A stretch of 64,000 bases of DNA from Trebouxia sp. TZW2008 (taxonomy: Eukaryota > Chlorophyta > Trebouxiophyceae > Trebouxiales > Trebouxiaceae), in contig BDIU01000049.1 of assembly GCA_002118135.1 (NCBI GenBank), forward strand, positions 186,001 to 250,000, written 5' to 3'. The notes under the pieces are model-generated. The model was not told the origin of the DNA. It saw only the letters and a program-made list of their open reading frames with translations, and did not search any database. Position 1 is the stretch's first letter, and each line of letters starts with the position of its first letter. Both the position numbers and the translations under genes were made by a program. This document shows, piece by piece, positions 33,529 through 44,542 of this stretch.

Positions 33529-34684
33529 TCAGCGCTGGGTTGCGCCATGCTTGTCAAGGAACGCTTGCAAACATTGCTTGAAGTCCCCAGTGCAGGTTGG
33601 CATGAGGTGGCCCCCATTGTGTGTGTATTGCTCTACACATTCTGGGTCAAAGGTTGCTTTTAGCTGATCTGTTCTCTCAGGGGGAATGTACTGGTCTTTT
33701 GTGCCAGATACAAACAGTGTGGGTATGCTCACAGCAGTTGTAGTCATCAACTCAGCATACTGCGGGTCTCTGGGCAGAAAAACTCCAGCCTGAGACAAGA
33801 ATCAGTATGTCAAAGTACAAGTTATGAGCACCAGCGTGCTTGCTTTGTGCATTGGCAAGACGTCTAGTTGATTGACCTTGTCATGCCGTTTGGGCATCTG
33901 TCAAGTTGCCAATGCTGGCAATATTGTACGTGCTGCTTGGCAGTGTTGATATCATCTCACCAGAATGGCAAATTTGAGGTTGTGCCTTTGCTGCTGCTGT
34001 TGACACTGCGCAAGCACTAGGCTGGCTAGTGCAGCCCCTTGCGAGAACCCTGGCAGCAGCACAGCATGCTGTCAGCCTCGAATGTATCACATACTTGCAT
34101 GGTCAAGGCTATGTGCATCAGTGCTATCATTGTCTGGGATATTACAACAAGCTCTGTGGCCATTGCTTGTATGTCATCTATACCTAAGAGGCCATCAATA
34201 GGTTCATTCTCTGCGAGAGCTTTTTCAGCCACTTGCAAGGACTCCTCCACACCAGTGTAAGATGATGCTAGTGATGGCCGTCCAATGACATCAGGATCCT
34301 GCTAAGGGCATAAGCTTTGCTGTATCTGATTCTTTGCCACTTTCAACTCTGCAGAAAGGAGCACAGACCTACATGCCAGCTCCACCATCCTCTGTGATCC
34401 TGTATTGCTGTGTCTGGAACGTTTTGCTGTTGCTCAACACGATGTGGAGCATTTACGAAGATCAGCTCAGCACGAGACTTCAACCCTTTTCTGAGAGACC
34501 CGACCTTTCCAGCGAACTCCTGTTGAGCGTCCACGAGTATGAGCCAAGATTTGCGATACGACATAGATTTCCGAGTTGCTTTTGTGTGTACCTTTGCGTT
34601 TTGCAAGTAGCCATGAAAGCACAAAATGCGCAGCTTGCGGGGAGGTGGTCCAATGCTGCTACTCATGTGCATCCGCAGTGCCAT
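33529..34684 (-). CDS. FSH1-family serine hydrolase (alpha/beta hydrolase)
   Basis: Five exons join in phase into 234 aa: 34684-34592, 34519-34373, 34298-34184, 34049-33961 and 33789-33529. The protein starts with an ILCFHGYLQNA strand and oxyanion region, then KVGSLRKGLKSRAELIFV. The nucleophile elbow GFSQGAA is followed by the acid in VSGTKDQYIPPER and the base in HNGGHLMP, so the Ser-Asp-His triad of the FSH1 (PF03959) family is intact. Length fits the family's 220-260 aa. The substrate is unknown: fungal and plant members are carboxyl-esterase-like hydrolases. It shares an intergenic region of about 305 bases head-to-head with the DUF789 gene. Confidence 0.88.
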
Positions 34685-34989
34685 TCAGCTGACCATTGCA
34701 ACACAAGCCTGCTACAGCATTGGCTCGTGAGTATGCGCAGTCACAAAAGCACAGCCAGGTCAGCGATGGGCCAGAGCAGAGAGTCTATTCAGGGGAATGC
34801 AGACTGCAATGCTGCACTGCCATGCATGCTGACGGGAATCTGGAAGCAGTGTTCAACATGCACAGGGCCGCAGGGCCTTGGTACTGACGTTGTCACAACG
34901 CGTGATTTTGCGGACGGCTGGCAGCGACATATGCGCACTGCTGGTGATCTGAAAGCGCTTTCGCCTCGTACGTGCATGGCGGACAGCGG

Positions 34990-37900
34990 ATGAGATTTGT
35001 GAGGGAACAGAGCCAGCAGGTGAACGCATCACAGTCACAACAGCGTCTCGGCTCCTACTATCACGATCACTTATGTTTTGCTCGGTGCGCAGTCTGTTGT
35101 GCAAGTGCTTGATCCTCAAGTCTACTTGCGAAACGTCAAGAGAGACTTGAGCGAGAAGCAAGGCTTGCCAGCAGAGCATCAAAGACTTACCTTCACTGTT
35201 GCGACAACAGTCGAGAGAGCGGTTGTTGCACCGTCATTGCCAGCTTCCGCTGAAAGCTTACTGTCTGAGCTACATACTTGGCAGGTCAGCATGAGCTCGT
35301 GTGCCAACTTCCTTTTTGACACCTCATCTGTAGACAAGACTTTGTGCACCACATCCTGCCTTGCTGGCTGCTCGGGTTAAGGCTCAGCACCTGTATTCTT
35401 TCCATGCAGGCTCTTGTATATCATAACAAGAAGTGTCTTGGGCGCTTTGTCAAGCCGCGTCTGTACTCTGTTGCACCAGTAGACGAGGCAAGTCAGGCAA
35501 CTAGTTCAGAAAGGTGCCCTGTGCAACAGCTCAGCATCACATACGACTGTTTCCAAGCTGCAAGTTCAGCAAGCCCATCCAGAGTCTGTGTTCCGCTGGT
35601 GACAGCATCAAGTTCTGAGCATTATCGCTTCACAGTTGTGGGACATTGTGAGCAACAAAATTTTGTACTTCCAGCTACATACCAGTTCAGCGGTCAACAG
35701 GCAGCATACGCTCTACAGAGGGCTCTGTACACCACAAAGCACCAGCAGTCACAAGCAGCTTCATCAGGCGCTGTTGCTGCCCTGTCACCTTTGATCACTA
35801 CCAGCGATCTCAGCGTTACTTTTGGTAAGAAACTCCACACCTGTATACAAGGCCCTTCCTGCTGAAAATTACGCCAGAAGGGTGTCTAACATAACAATAA
35901 CAATGCTGAGCAATTATTGACATTGCAGGTGCTGGGCTAGAGCTGTTTTCTGCAGTATTTGAGCCCCAAGCAGACTCAGCCTGGCTAAAGTGCTTGATTC
36001 TCAAGTTCTGTTTGGTTGCTGAGAGCTCACTTCATGAAGCAGGTCCTACACTGTCAGAATCAGAGTCAAGTGTTTCAAGCACTTCTGGTCAGACCCACTT
36101 TACACAGCCAACAACTCAGCAACATAAGACGTTGCAGTCTCAGGCTCGTAGCACAATGCCTCCTAGTAACAAGTCTGTAGGCAAGAACAAAAAGCAGAAG
36201 CAAGCACCCCGTTCCTCTGCTACCACCAAGTCAAAGGCAGACACCCAAAAGCCATTGGCAAAATCATCTAAGGAGGAGCAACCAGCATCAGTTCACCATC
36301 AACAAGCATCTGAGCGGTCTTCAGCTCACGCCCACAAGGCAATGGCTGTACCTGTTACTTCAGATGATCACAAGGCTGCTGTCAATGGTTTGTCCAGAAG
36401 AGGAGCTCTGGACGTTGCCTCAACAGGTGACTGCTTATAATGTCGCCCAGACCCATCTCAGGACAAGCTTTACAGAGCACAGCCTGGTTGTATACGAACA
36501 CGTATAGCTTTGTGATGATCAAGAGCCAGTTGTGCACTCCTATATCATTATCGTCCCTGTCATCCAGTTCATCTGATTTGCTCGTCGCTGTTGTCAGAAT
36601 TATCCACGTTTGTGCTGGTGAGATTCCATGATCCTGCCAAGGAAGCATACAGAAGCAGAGATCTCCCTACCAAGTATCCTGCGCAAAGCTGTTCTGTACC
36701 AATGCAAGCCATACAGTATGAAACAATGCGCATTGCTGCCTTCAATGCAAGTGCATCTCTGGTTGCACAGGCTCTCCAGCAGATGGCTGGACTCAGACAG
36801 AAAGCAGCAGCATTGCCGGCACTAGTGAGGACGCAGTCAGCTCTTGGAATCCTGCGGCTGCTGCAAAGCAGCCAGCTGCCTCCAGCGAACCTGCTACAGA
36901 CACTGCTGAGGCACAGTCTGTGATCAGCGACAGCGTCAGTCAGCGCCAGCCTGAGTCAGCCAGAGCGTCTGCTAGAAGCAGCCAAGCTGACTTGCTGCTG
37001 CCAAATGGATGGCATGATGATGCATCTGCCAATGGCAAAACACCAAGTCACAAATCAGGCCCTTCTGCTGCCAAGTTGCCAGCGCTTGGCTCAGATTCAG
37101 GAGCTGCATTCCTTCAAGGTGGACCCAATAGCCATCAGGCGCCGGGCATGTATGCTGTTGCTGAGGCTGTGCATGCGTGGGCAAAGGATGGCGCGGCGTC
37201 TGCTTCACCCGCCATACATGCTGATACAAGTCAGCCTGCCACAGATGCTGATACAAATCAACCGCTGCCTCAACGACAATCTCAGCGCTCATCTCAGCAA
37301 CCCAATGTGCCTTATGTCAATGGGTATGCCCTAGGTACTAGCCAGGCTTACCAGGCACATGTCAAGTCAGGCGGCTTGTACCCCGACATAGCCAATACAG
37401 GCTACTCTGACAGCCCCGCAAGCAGCAATCATTGGCAAGCCCCACCTGCAAACCCACCAGATGCGCTGAGTCAGCTCATAGGTCATCATGGCTGGACCAA
37501 ATCTGACACTCACCCAGCTCAACGTCAAGTTGATTATCAGCCAGCTCACTCTCAAGGAAACGTCCAGCCAGTGCAGCGTCAAGCTGACGTCCGCCCAGCT
37601 CAGAGTCGAACTGACGTCCACCCAGCTCAACGCCAAGCTGATGTCCATCCAGCTCAGCGTCAAGCTGACATCCATCCAGCGCAATGTCAAACTGACGTCC
37701 ACCTAGCTCAACGTCAAATCGACGTCCACTCAGCTCAACGTCAGGCTGACCTTCACCCAGCACAACGTCCAGGACCAAGTGCTAGGGATCAGCTATCAGC
37801 AGCCAGTCAGGGTCTGCCAAGCTATGCGCTTTCTGCCTACTACAAGCAGCCCCATGCACAGCCTCCTGGGCCAGGTTACCCAGGCCATGCACAGCACCGG

Positions 37901-40900
37901 CATCAGGGCTCAACAGCACCCAATGCTCGCTTGACTAGCAGCCTGCAAAGCCTGGACCTTGCACATGACAGCTGGCATAACTTACGGCTTGGTCAGGAAC
38001 AGCGCTTGAACAGGGGAGGCAGACCAACTGCGCATGGCACAGCTACACAGCCCCCGTCTGCCAGGGTTAGCCCAGAGCGCCCTAGGGATACTTACAGTGA
38101 CACTGGGGCACACACACATGCTGGTCTTGGACAGAGGAGTCATAGACAATCTGTGGGTATGAGGCAGCCAGCGTACCCACTGCAACAACAGCATTTGCCA
38201 AGTGGGCAGTATTCAGGAGGTCATGCACGGCATCATGACAACAGGCACAACCAGGGCGGCTTGTCATATGATGCCAGCGAAGCTGCCATGCTGGCATCAG
38301 CAGCTCAGTCGTCAGGGGCATATCATGACCCCAGGAGCACAATGCCTGCTTGGCAAAAGCCAGCCCCTCTCAGGACAAGGGACTTGGCTGCTGCCACAGA
38401 CTTGGAGCGCTTGGTGCAGCAGCTCACTCCAGTGCTATCTGAGGAGGAGCACAATGCTGGCAAGTTGACTCTGGTAAGCCACAGCTTGATGGTCACCACC
38501 CCTCGGCAGGCAGTGTTGTCCACTGTGCTTAGCATGATTCCCACGCTCATGCCCTCGAAACTTTTGCAATGCGTGCTCTGTTCCACAGCAGAATCAGCTT
38601 TGAATGCACCCTATTGGCTTCAGCAAGATTGCCACCCTCTTTTCGGCTTCAAAGCTACAGTGTCTTTGTAGTGTGCTGCAGTCAACATGGGCATGTATTG
38701 CAAAAACTTTCCTCTGTACTGCTCACGCTGATTGCTGCTGTACAGGGTGACTTGTGGCAGTGGTATCTTGAGCCCAGCCTGTATGGCACAGAGGTGCTGA
38801 CCATGGGAGGCAGCCGAGGCCCTTCAGTGTCATACTATGTGCCATACTTGTCTGCAATGCAGCTGCTGCTGCCAGCGCAACCCCCACCTGCTGCTGCCCA
38901 GCAGCAAGCCCCAGCAGGCAAGCAGTCAGAGGCATCTACGACTGCTGCAGAGGCGCCAGCTCCTGCTGCAAAGCAGGCAGAGGCATCAGTAACTGCAAGA
39001 CAGCACTCAGAGGCGCCAGCATCAGCTGCACAGGCATCAGCATCAGCTGCAAAGCAGTCAGAGGCATCAGTGGTTGCAGGGCAGCCCTCAGAGGCATCAG
39101 CATCAGCTGCACAACAGTCAGAGGCATCAATGGGTGCAGGACAGCAGTCAGAGGCATCAACATCTGCTGCACAGGCATCAGCATCAGCTACAAAACAGTC
39201 AGAGGCATCAGTGGATGCGAGACAACAGGCAGAGGCATCAGTGGATGCAGGACAGCAGTCAGAGGCATCAGTGCATGCAGGACAGCAGTCAGAGGCACCA
39301 ACATCTGTAGGAAAGGAGTCACAGACATCAGCAGCTGCAAAGCAGTCAGAGGCATCAGCACCTGCTGCAAAGCAGGCTGAACAGCAACAGCTGCAGCCGC
39401 CAAGTGGTGTGTCTGGGCCTGAGGACTCACAACAGCGGGGTGGTGCTGCCTCAACCAGTTTGCCTAGGTCTGGCAGGACGTACCAGGTGCATGGCAGCTG
39501 GCAAGATGGCTTAGCACAGGTACAGAAAGCAACAATGAGGTTGTTGCTGCCTAATGGCTAGCGCAAAGTTGATCTCACGCGCTGCACGTCTGAACACTGA
39601 TAATGTTGCCCAATGGATAGCGCAAAATTATGCTCGAGTGCTGCTTGTCTGGACTGATGACGTACTTTAAGTGCTTCAATTGGCATCATGCAAACGCTGG
39701 CCTGCAAGTCGTTCGCTTCGCTGCCAAGCATCTCTTGCTGATGTGCCACTGTATGAGGTGGTTGAATTGCCAGTGCTACTGCAACGAGTATTCTGTGCAA
39801 GAATGCGCTGCTCTCAGCACTCAGACAGCATAACAATGCTGTGTTGACATTCACTTTGCGGAAGAATCCCATGAGCTGATGCCGTGCATGTTTGGTTTTG
39901 CACTGCAGATGCTGCACTCGCTGCGCTAAGGCTCCTGGACAGCTTCACCATCTTCATTGGTAGCTAAGGACACTAGCAACCAATGACACATAGGTGCTGT
40001 GCTGATGACTGTGATATTTTGTTTGTACGTGCAGACACACTACAGCATAGACACACAACTCAGCAGCCCTTTACACAAAAACACCACTTTTTCTGCTAGC
40101 TGCAAGGCTGGCTATCCTCAGACAATTGCTGATGCTATAGTGGAAGGAGTGACACTTTTTGAGCAGTGCATCTGAAGTGGTTCAGCATGTGACCAGACTA
40201 GGTTGCTCAAAGACAATCGCTTGGTGACTGCATGTATCTAGCAAGGCCTTCGAGCCCAACTAGTTGTTTTCATGTATATGTATGTATGCGCAGGCACAGC
40301 CCTTGATTGAGCACTTTGACATCGAGTTGCCCTTCAACCGTGAGCCAATGCATGACAAGGTGCACGAGCTGGCTGCTGACAGGCTGTCTTCTGGCTGCCC
40401 TGGCTGTTTGCTGAACGAACAGCTGTTAGCTGAGCTACATCCCGCATCTTGGTAAGCACTGCAAATGCTGCTACATTTGTTCTAAACAAGCGTATGCTAG
40501 ACAGGCTCAGCAGATCCAGCCAGTTATGTACTGGAGCTATCAACTGTCTCCAACAAGTTCAATCCGGTGCTACATTAATCATTTGTATTGAGCATGAAGT
40601 GAGGTCCTTGTAAACAATTGTCTGCCAAGTGTCTCTTGGTTTGCCCCTAGTCTTTGTACCTGGCAGCTGCTGCATCGCATGAAGCCGGAACAGGCTGCAA
40701 AGATGCCTGTTGCTGCTCTGTCGATTTGTCATGGTATTGCATACTGCCTGTCACAGCGCCCTCTGCATACGATACATACATGTTGCATGTAGACGTTGCA
40801 TGTACATTTTCTGGCTAGCAGTAGGTGCTGTCTATGCAATGCTATTCAAAATGAACAACAGTGTTGCTCATTGCAACAACACCTATGCAACACTGAACAC

Positions 40901-41411
40901 TGTTGCCTGCAGGTATGCTGTGGCCTGGTATCCTGCATACCGAATACCTGACGCCCCCTTGAACGGTCGTTTCTTGACATTTCACCACCTCACACCACAG
41001 CATGGAGCAACATCCAGCCAGCCTGCCTCATCAACAGATGAGCTGAGGGCAGTTAATGATTCCAGTGCAAGGGGGATGGCAAATGAATCAGCAGCCAGTG
41101 AAAATGCTCACGAGATGGAGATGCCTATAGCTGGCCTACAGTTCTGCAATTTACATGGTGAGAGATGGCTTGAGCCCCTGACAATGGAGAGTGTTGCGGA
41201 CAATAAGGCAAATTTGCATGGTAGCCAGCTTCGCAACAACAACAGAGGCAACAGCTCGCCTCCACAGCATCTGCAGCAGCACATAAGCAGTTTGCAGCAG
41301 CATGCTGAGTATTTGGCTCGCGGTCATGGCCTAAGACTGATCAGTACAAATGGGATCGAGCGCCTCCAACAGCGGCACCCAGACTTCGAGTTTTTTCATA
41401 CAAGGTTCTGA
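34990..41411 (+). CDS. DUF789-family protein with long repeat-rich N-terminal half
   Basis: Eight exons join in phase into 1,422 aa: 34990-35019, 35093-35284, 35410-35824, 35929-36426, 36771-38473, 38746-39519, 40294-40451 and 40913-41411. The C-terminal part matches plant DUF789 (PF05623): TDLERLVQQLTPVLS, GDLWQWYLEPSLYG, VSYYVPYLSAMQL, HFDIELPFNREPMHDK, AVAWYPAYRIPDAPL and FLTFHHLTP. The family's function is unknown. A 10-aa Ser/Ala/Gln repeat interrupts the domain between YLSAMQL and HFDIEL, and a 9-aa repeat precedes it. The first 400 residues have no recognised domain. The first exon (10 codons) is the weakest call. The N-terminal exons could belong to a separate gene, but the phases agree throughout. 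Confidence 0.78.
37511..37780 (+). repeat. Coding minisatellite, 27-bp unit, about 10 copies
   Basis: Ten successive nonamers of the form (H/Q/R)PAQRQADV lie within the large DUF789-protein exon. The 27-base unit preserves the frame. Substitutions are spread among copies, with the central ones most alike. Confidence 0.9.
38926..39384 (+). repeat. Coding minisatellite, QSEASVDAGQ-type 30-bp unit
   Basis: A run of about 14 degenerate decapeptides (core QSEAS-xAxQ) in exon 38746-39519 is inserted in a loop of the DUF789 domain. It is low in hydrophobic residues and likely disordered. Confidence 0.85.
39540..39650 (+). repeat. Short tandem duplication in DUF789-gene intron
   Basis: The word tgttg(c)tgcc(t/c)aatgg(c/a)tagcgcaaa followed by ctg(c)tctg-ac-ctga recurs about 60 bases apart, just after the donor of the 39519 exon. 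Confidence 0.55.
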
Positions 41412-42057
41412 ACGTAAATCAGCCAATCCGGCCACCTTACTTTAGGACATAATGTCTGTCAGCTTCAGGATATAAATGAAGCATGCATACTTGTATGGCA
41501 CATGCACAGCTTTTTTTGTTTTCAGGAAGTTTTCCCCTTTGAGAGACTAACTGATTGATGATAGACTTTTGTCAAGGGATGGTGCAGAACGATACGTTTC
41601 GCAGGTGCAGCCTGAGTCCTTTTCTTGATAAATGTGTCTGCTGGATCATTATGCACACTCCGTATCAGTACAATATGTACCATACTATGATACTATGATT
41701 GTACTGGCCATGCATAGAAACGTCATTGAATGTAGCTACACAACGCAAAGCACGGCGGCACCTCGAGCGAATGCAAGACATCATCTCCTGCAGTTTGGGT
41801 GCAAAAGCAACGATAGACATGCAACAGCCTGCTCATTACTAAAGATACGGAACGACTTTCAAAGTCAAGCGTGTGATAGCGTCCAGCGTGTCGACTGCTT
41901 TGACTGTCGTCCGGCTTCATCATGCAAGTGACCTCGTGAGGGCGTTGCTGCTATCATCAAACAGCTTGGATGATGAGAATCATGCAAACTACGTGCCATG
42001 CCTGAGCGGTAGCGCTGCCGCACGAGGTCGTCTGATGCATTGAGTCTGATCAGTGCT
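41412..42057. other. Intergenic; nothing recognised
   Basis: This is the 3' flank of the DUF789 gene and the 5' flank of TAF10. Open frames on both strands are short and unlike known proteins. Confidence 0.5.
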
Positions 42058-42743
42058 ATGAGCGCGAATGACCCGCACGAGCTTGCAGCCTTTCTGGAAA
42101 GCCTAGAGGACTACGTGCCAACTGTACGTGTCTCAAACAGCAGCAACTGCGCACACCTACTTGGCTGCCTGGGTTCAAGGTCTGAGAGGACGCATCACAA
42201 CTCCAGAGCTGTTTGTGTAACTTTGTGCCTCGTTACAGATCCCTGACGAACTGACTCAGCACTACCTCAAACTATGCGGATTTGACTGCGAGGACTTGAG
42301 ACTGTGAGTCCCTGATGCCTACTGGTGTGTACACTACACTCACATTGCAGTCCTCAATACTAGTACTGCAGGACAAGACTGGTATCTCTTGCTGCACAAA
42401 GTTTCACCGCCAGTATCATCCATGACTCCCTGGAGCTGCAAAAGCAGACAAGGACGGCTCCTCAGCAGAGGCTAAAAGACCAAGGCTACAACCTAAAAGA
42501 CAAGCGGCTGGTCTTGTCCATGGCTGAGGTGTCAGAAGCGCTACAAGAGGTAGGCAACCCATGCTTGTGTGAGAGCGATGCGTTGATAGCTCCTGGGGAA
42601 AAGCAGCCAACTTGCCTGCTGCTGGTGCATAACATCTTCCATGACTGCAGTACGGCATCAATGCCAAAAAGCCGACATACTACAATGATGCCAATATCAC
42701 CCCAGCTGCAAATGGCCAACTTAGCAGCTTTCAGCGCCATTGA
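42058..42743 (+). CDS. TAF10: TAF10, TFIID/SAGA subunit (histone fold)
   Basis: Four exons join in phase into 133 aa: 42058-42123, 42239-42303, 42372-42549 and 42651-42743. The sequence follows TAF10 closely: AAFLESLEDYVPT, IPDELTQHYLKLCGF, TRLVSLAAQSFTASIIHDSL, DKRLVLSMAEVSEALQEYG and INAKKPTYYND. These are the helices of the TAF10 histone-like fold, which pairs with TAF3, TAF8 or SPT7 in TFIID and SAGA. The length is close to plant TAF10. The start ATG is the first in frame, 17 residues before the PTIPDEL junction. No lesion is seen. Confidence 0.92.
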
Positions 42744-43064
42744 CTCTTGGACAGGCTGCCATAGAAGATGCAGATCAACCTCAAGGATTGTCTTTGAGCC
42801 ATTGACGAATCTTCTGCTGATTTTCACTGCTTACACCTCTGCCATCACTGGTCCTTTCATAGCTGAAGTAGTCCTGCCGCAGCAGTCGGTGCAGTCTTTG
42901 CTTTAGCAAACACATGAGCAGACTTATGGCAGCCCAGCCTAAAATGCTGCTGGTGCAACTTTAGCATTGTCAATAGCTTGGTCAATTGCAGAAGAGCAAG
43001 ACTTTGGCATCCCAGAAAGCTACCATGCACTCATATCAAAGCAGTCATGTGACTCAATAACAGG
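42744..43064. other. Intergenic; nothing recognised
   Basis: A short tail-to-tail spacer lies between TAF10 and the lumenal-protein gene. No repeat or open frame in it can be supported. Confidence 0.4.
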
Positions 43065-43795
43065 TCATTGTGCAGCGAGACTGAGGTCTGCCTGAAAAGC
43101 ACCGTCATCACCGCCATGCCTTAGGCTGTAACAAGCATTTACATGTCATTGCATGCCATACATTTTCAGCAAGGTGGATGGTATCAATTGGATGCTGTGC
43201 ATGATTGATGGTCAGCAAGCAAGCAAGCGATCCATATGTCTACGCGTACATGCGGGTGAGCAAAGCATTGCTTTGTGCATAACAAGCAAGCCGACGTCCT
43301 TATGTACCTTGAAGTTGCGCCTATTGTAGTCATCTAGCCTTTCCTTGGTACGAGCGTCTTTACTCTCCTTAGACTTTGCCAGTAATCCTTGTATGTAGGC
43401 AGAGCTGCTGTCATCTACTTCTTTGTTGGATGCTGCTGGCTTTGCAAAAGCTTTCCCACATACGGACCCCTGCAGGTGAACACCAGCTGGTGTCAAGATC
43501 AAGTTTATCAACATAAGCTCAAGCAGTGAGGTGAACCGCCCTACAAATACCCAGGGATGCACTGCAGTTGCACCTTATGCGCTATAGCTCTCACCTCAAG
43601 CAGCAAAGTGAAAAGACCTAGCGTCGCCAGACGCCTACGCTCGACTGCGGCACACTGTCGGGGGCTTGCTCGTTGACTGACACCAAAATCTGCGCACGCG
43701 CAAGTCTTGCTGAACCGCTGCGTTTGACGTGATGCCCTTGCGTCTGTGCAATGCAGTCTCAGCGTTGATGAACAACGCAATGGATTGGCAAGCAT
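43065..43795 (-). CDS. Small protein with thylakoid-lumen targeting signal
   Basis: Two firm exons, 43795-43595 and 43469-43308, join in phase. A possible third (43091-43065, nine codons to TGA) follows a strong TGCTTTTCAG acceptor. The N-terminus is Ser/Arg/Ala-rich like a chloroplast transit peptide. It is followed by RRR, a hydrophobic run (LATLGLFTLLLE) and an A-x-A cleavage-like site (KAFA-KPA), which together suggest twin-arginine-type export to the thylakoid lumen. The mature part is short, charged and helical (YIQGLLAKSKESKDART, ERLDDYNRRNF). I do not recognise the family. The C-terminal end is uncertain, and a longer domain could be encoded in exons I could not find. Confidence 0.55.
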
Positions 43796-43881
43796 TGTAT
43801 GACACGCTATCGCTTGTGCTCTCGATCATCCAGGCATTGACTGGCTTGACATCTGAAACCCAAGATTAGTCATGTCAGTGC

Positions 43882-44166
43882 ATGGTGATGGCAGGCATCA
43901 ATGGCGCTTCTCCATTTGCCAGTTTGAGACTCAGAGGTCACTTGGGCATGAGAGTTGGGCCTTGTCGGTTGGCCTACAAGACGCAGCAGTCTGTGCTGTG
44001 GTCAGGTTCACGGGTAGTGCAACGATCCTCTTTCCAGACAGCAAGATATCACCAGCGATCCCGTGGCAGGCATACCATGACCTGGCAGCCACCCATGGGC
44101 CAATTGGTTTGCAAGTCAATGCGATTTAGGCTGGCTGCCTGTGTAGCAAGTCAGCAGCAGAAGTGA
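43882..44166 (+). CDS. Possible small basic protein or first exon
   Basis: An ATG-initiated 94-codon frame has an Arg-rich, organelle-transit-like start (SLRLRGHLGMRVGPCRLAYK). It begins 86 bases from the divergent start of the lumenal-protein gene. An overlapping frame (43872-44129) is also open and protein-like, so either frame, or a spliced mix, could be used. No family is recognised. Confidence 0.25.
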   Translation: MVMAGINGASPFASLRLRGHLGMRVGPCRLAYKTQQSVLWSGSRVVQRSSFQTARYHQRSRGRHTMTWQPPMGQLVCKSMRFRLAACVASQQQK

Positions 44167-44542
44167 TTCATTACCCGGATGCGGGGTCAAACAGAACTTC
44201 TTCGGAATGATGTCAGCATATCATTTTCAGGAAAAGAGACAGCCTGCTTGTCAAAATGCATTTACAGCTTGAGCTGACTAGCCAGCTGATTATGAATAGA
44301 TAGTCAATATACAGTCACAATTGTCAATATACAGACCGCAACTCAGAAACGCCAGAATCCATATACCATGACCTGGCTCCAACTGCAAACAAATTTGAAG
44401 CTGTCAAGCTTTATTTGAAGTCACTGTTTTACTCAACTCAATCAAATTGTTGCAATGAAATGCTTGCATCTTGTCATTTGCCCAAAAGACAAAGGTCAAA
44501 ATCGTTGTCATAACAGACAAACAGCTGCAAAACCTCAAGAGC

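Noticed and set aside
36591..36923. Plus-strand open frame of 110 codons between DUF789 exons
   Set aside because: The acceptor at 36770 and the frame starting GSPADGW joins in phase to the previous exon and runs into the long repeat exon, so this frame is a shadow overlapping an intron.
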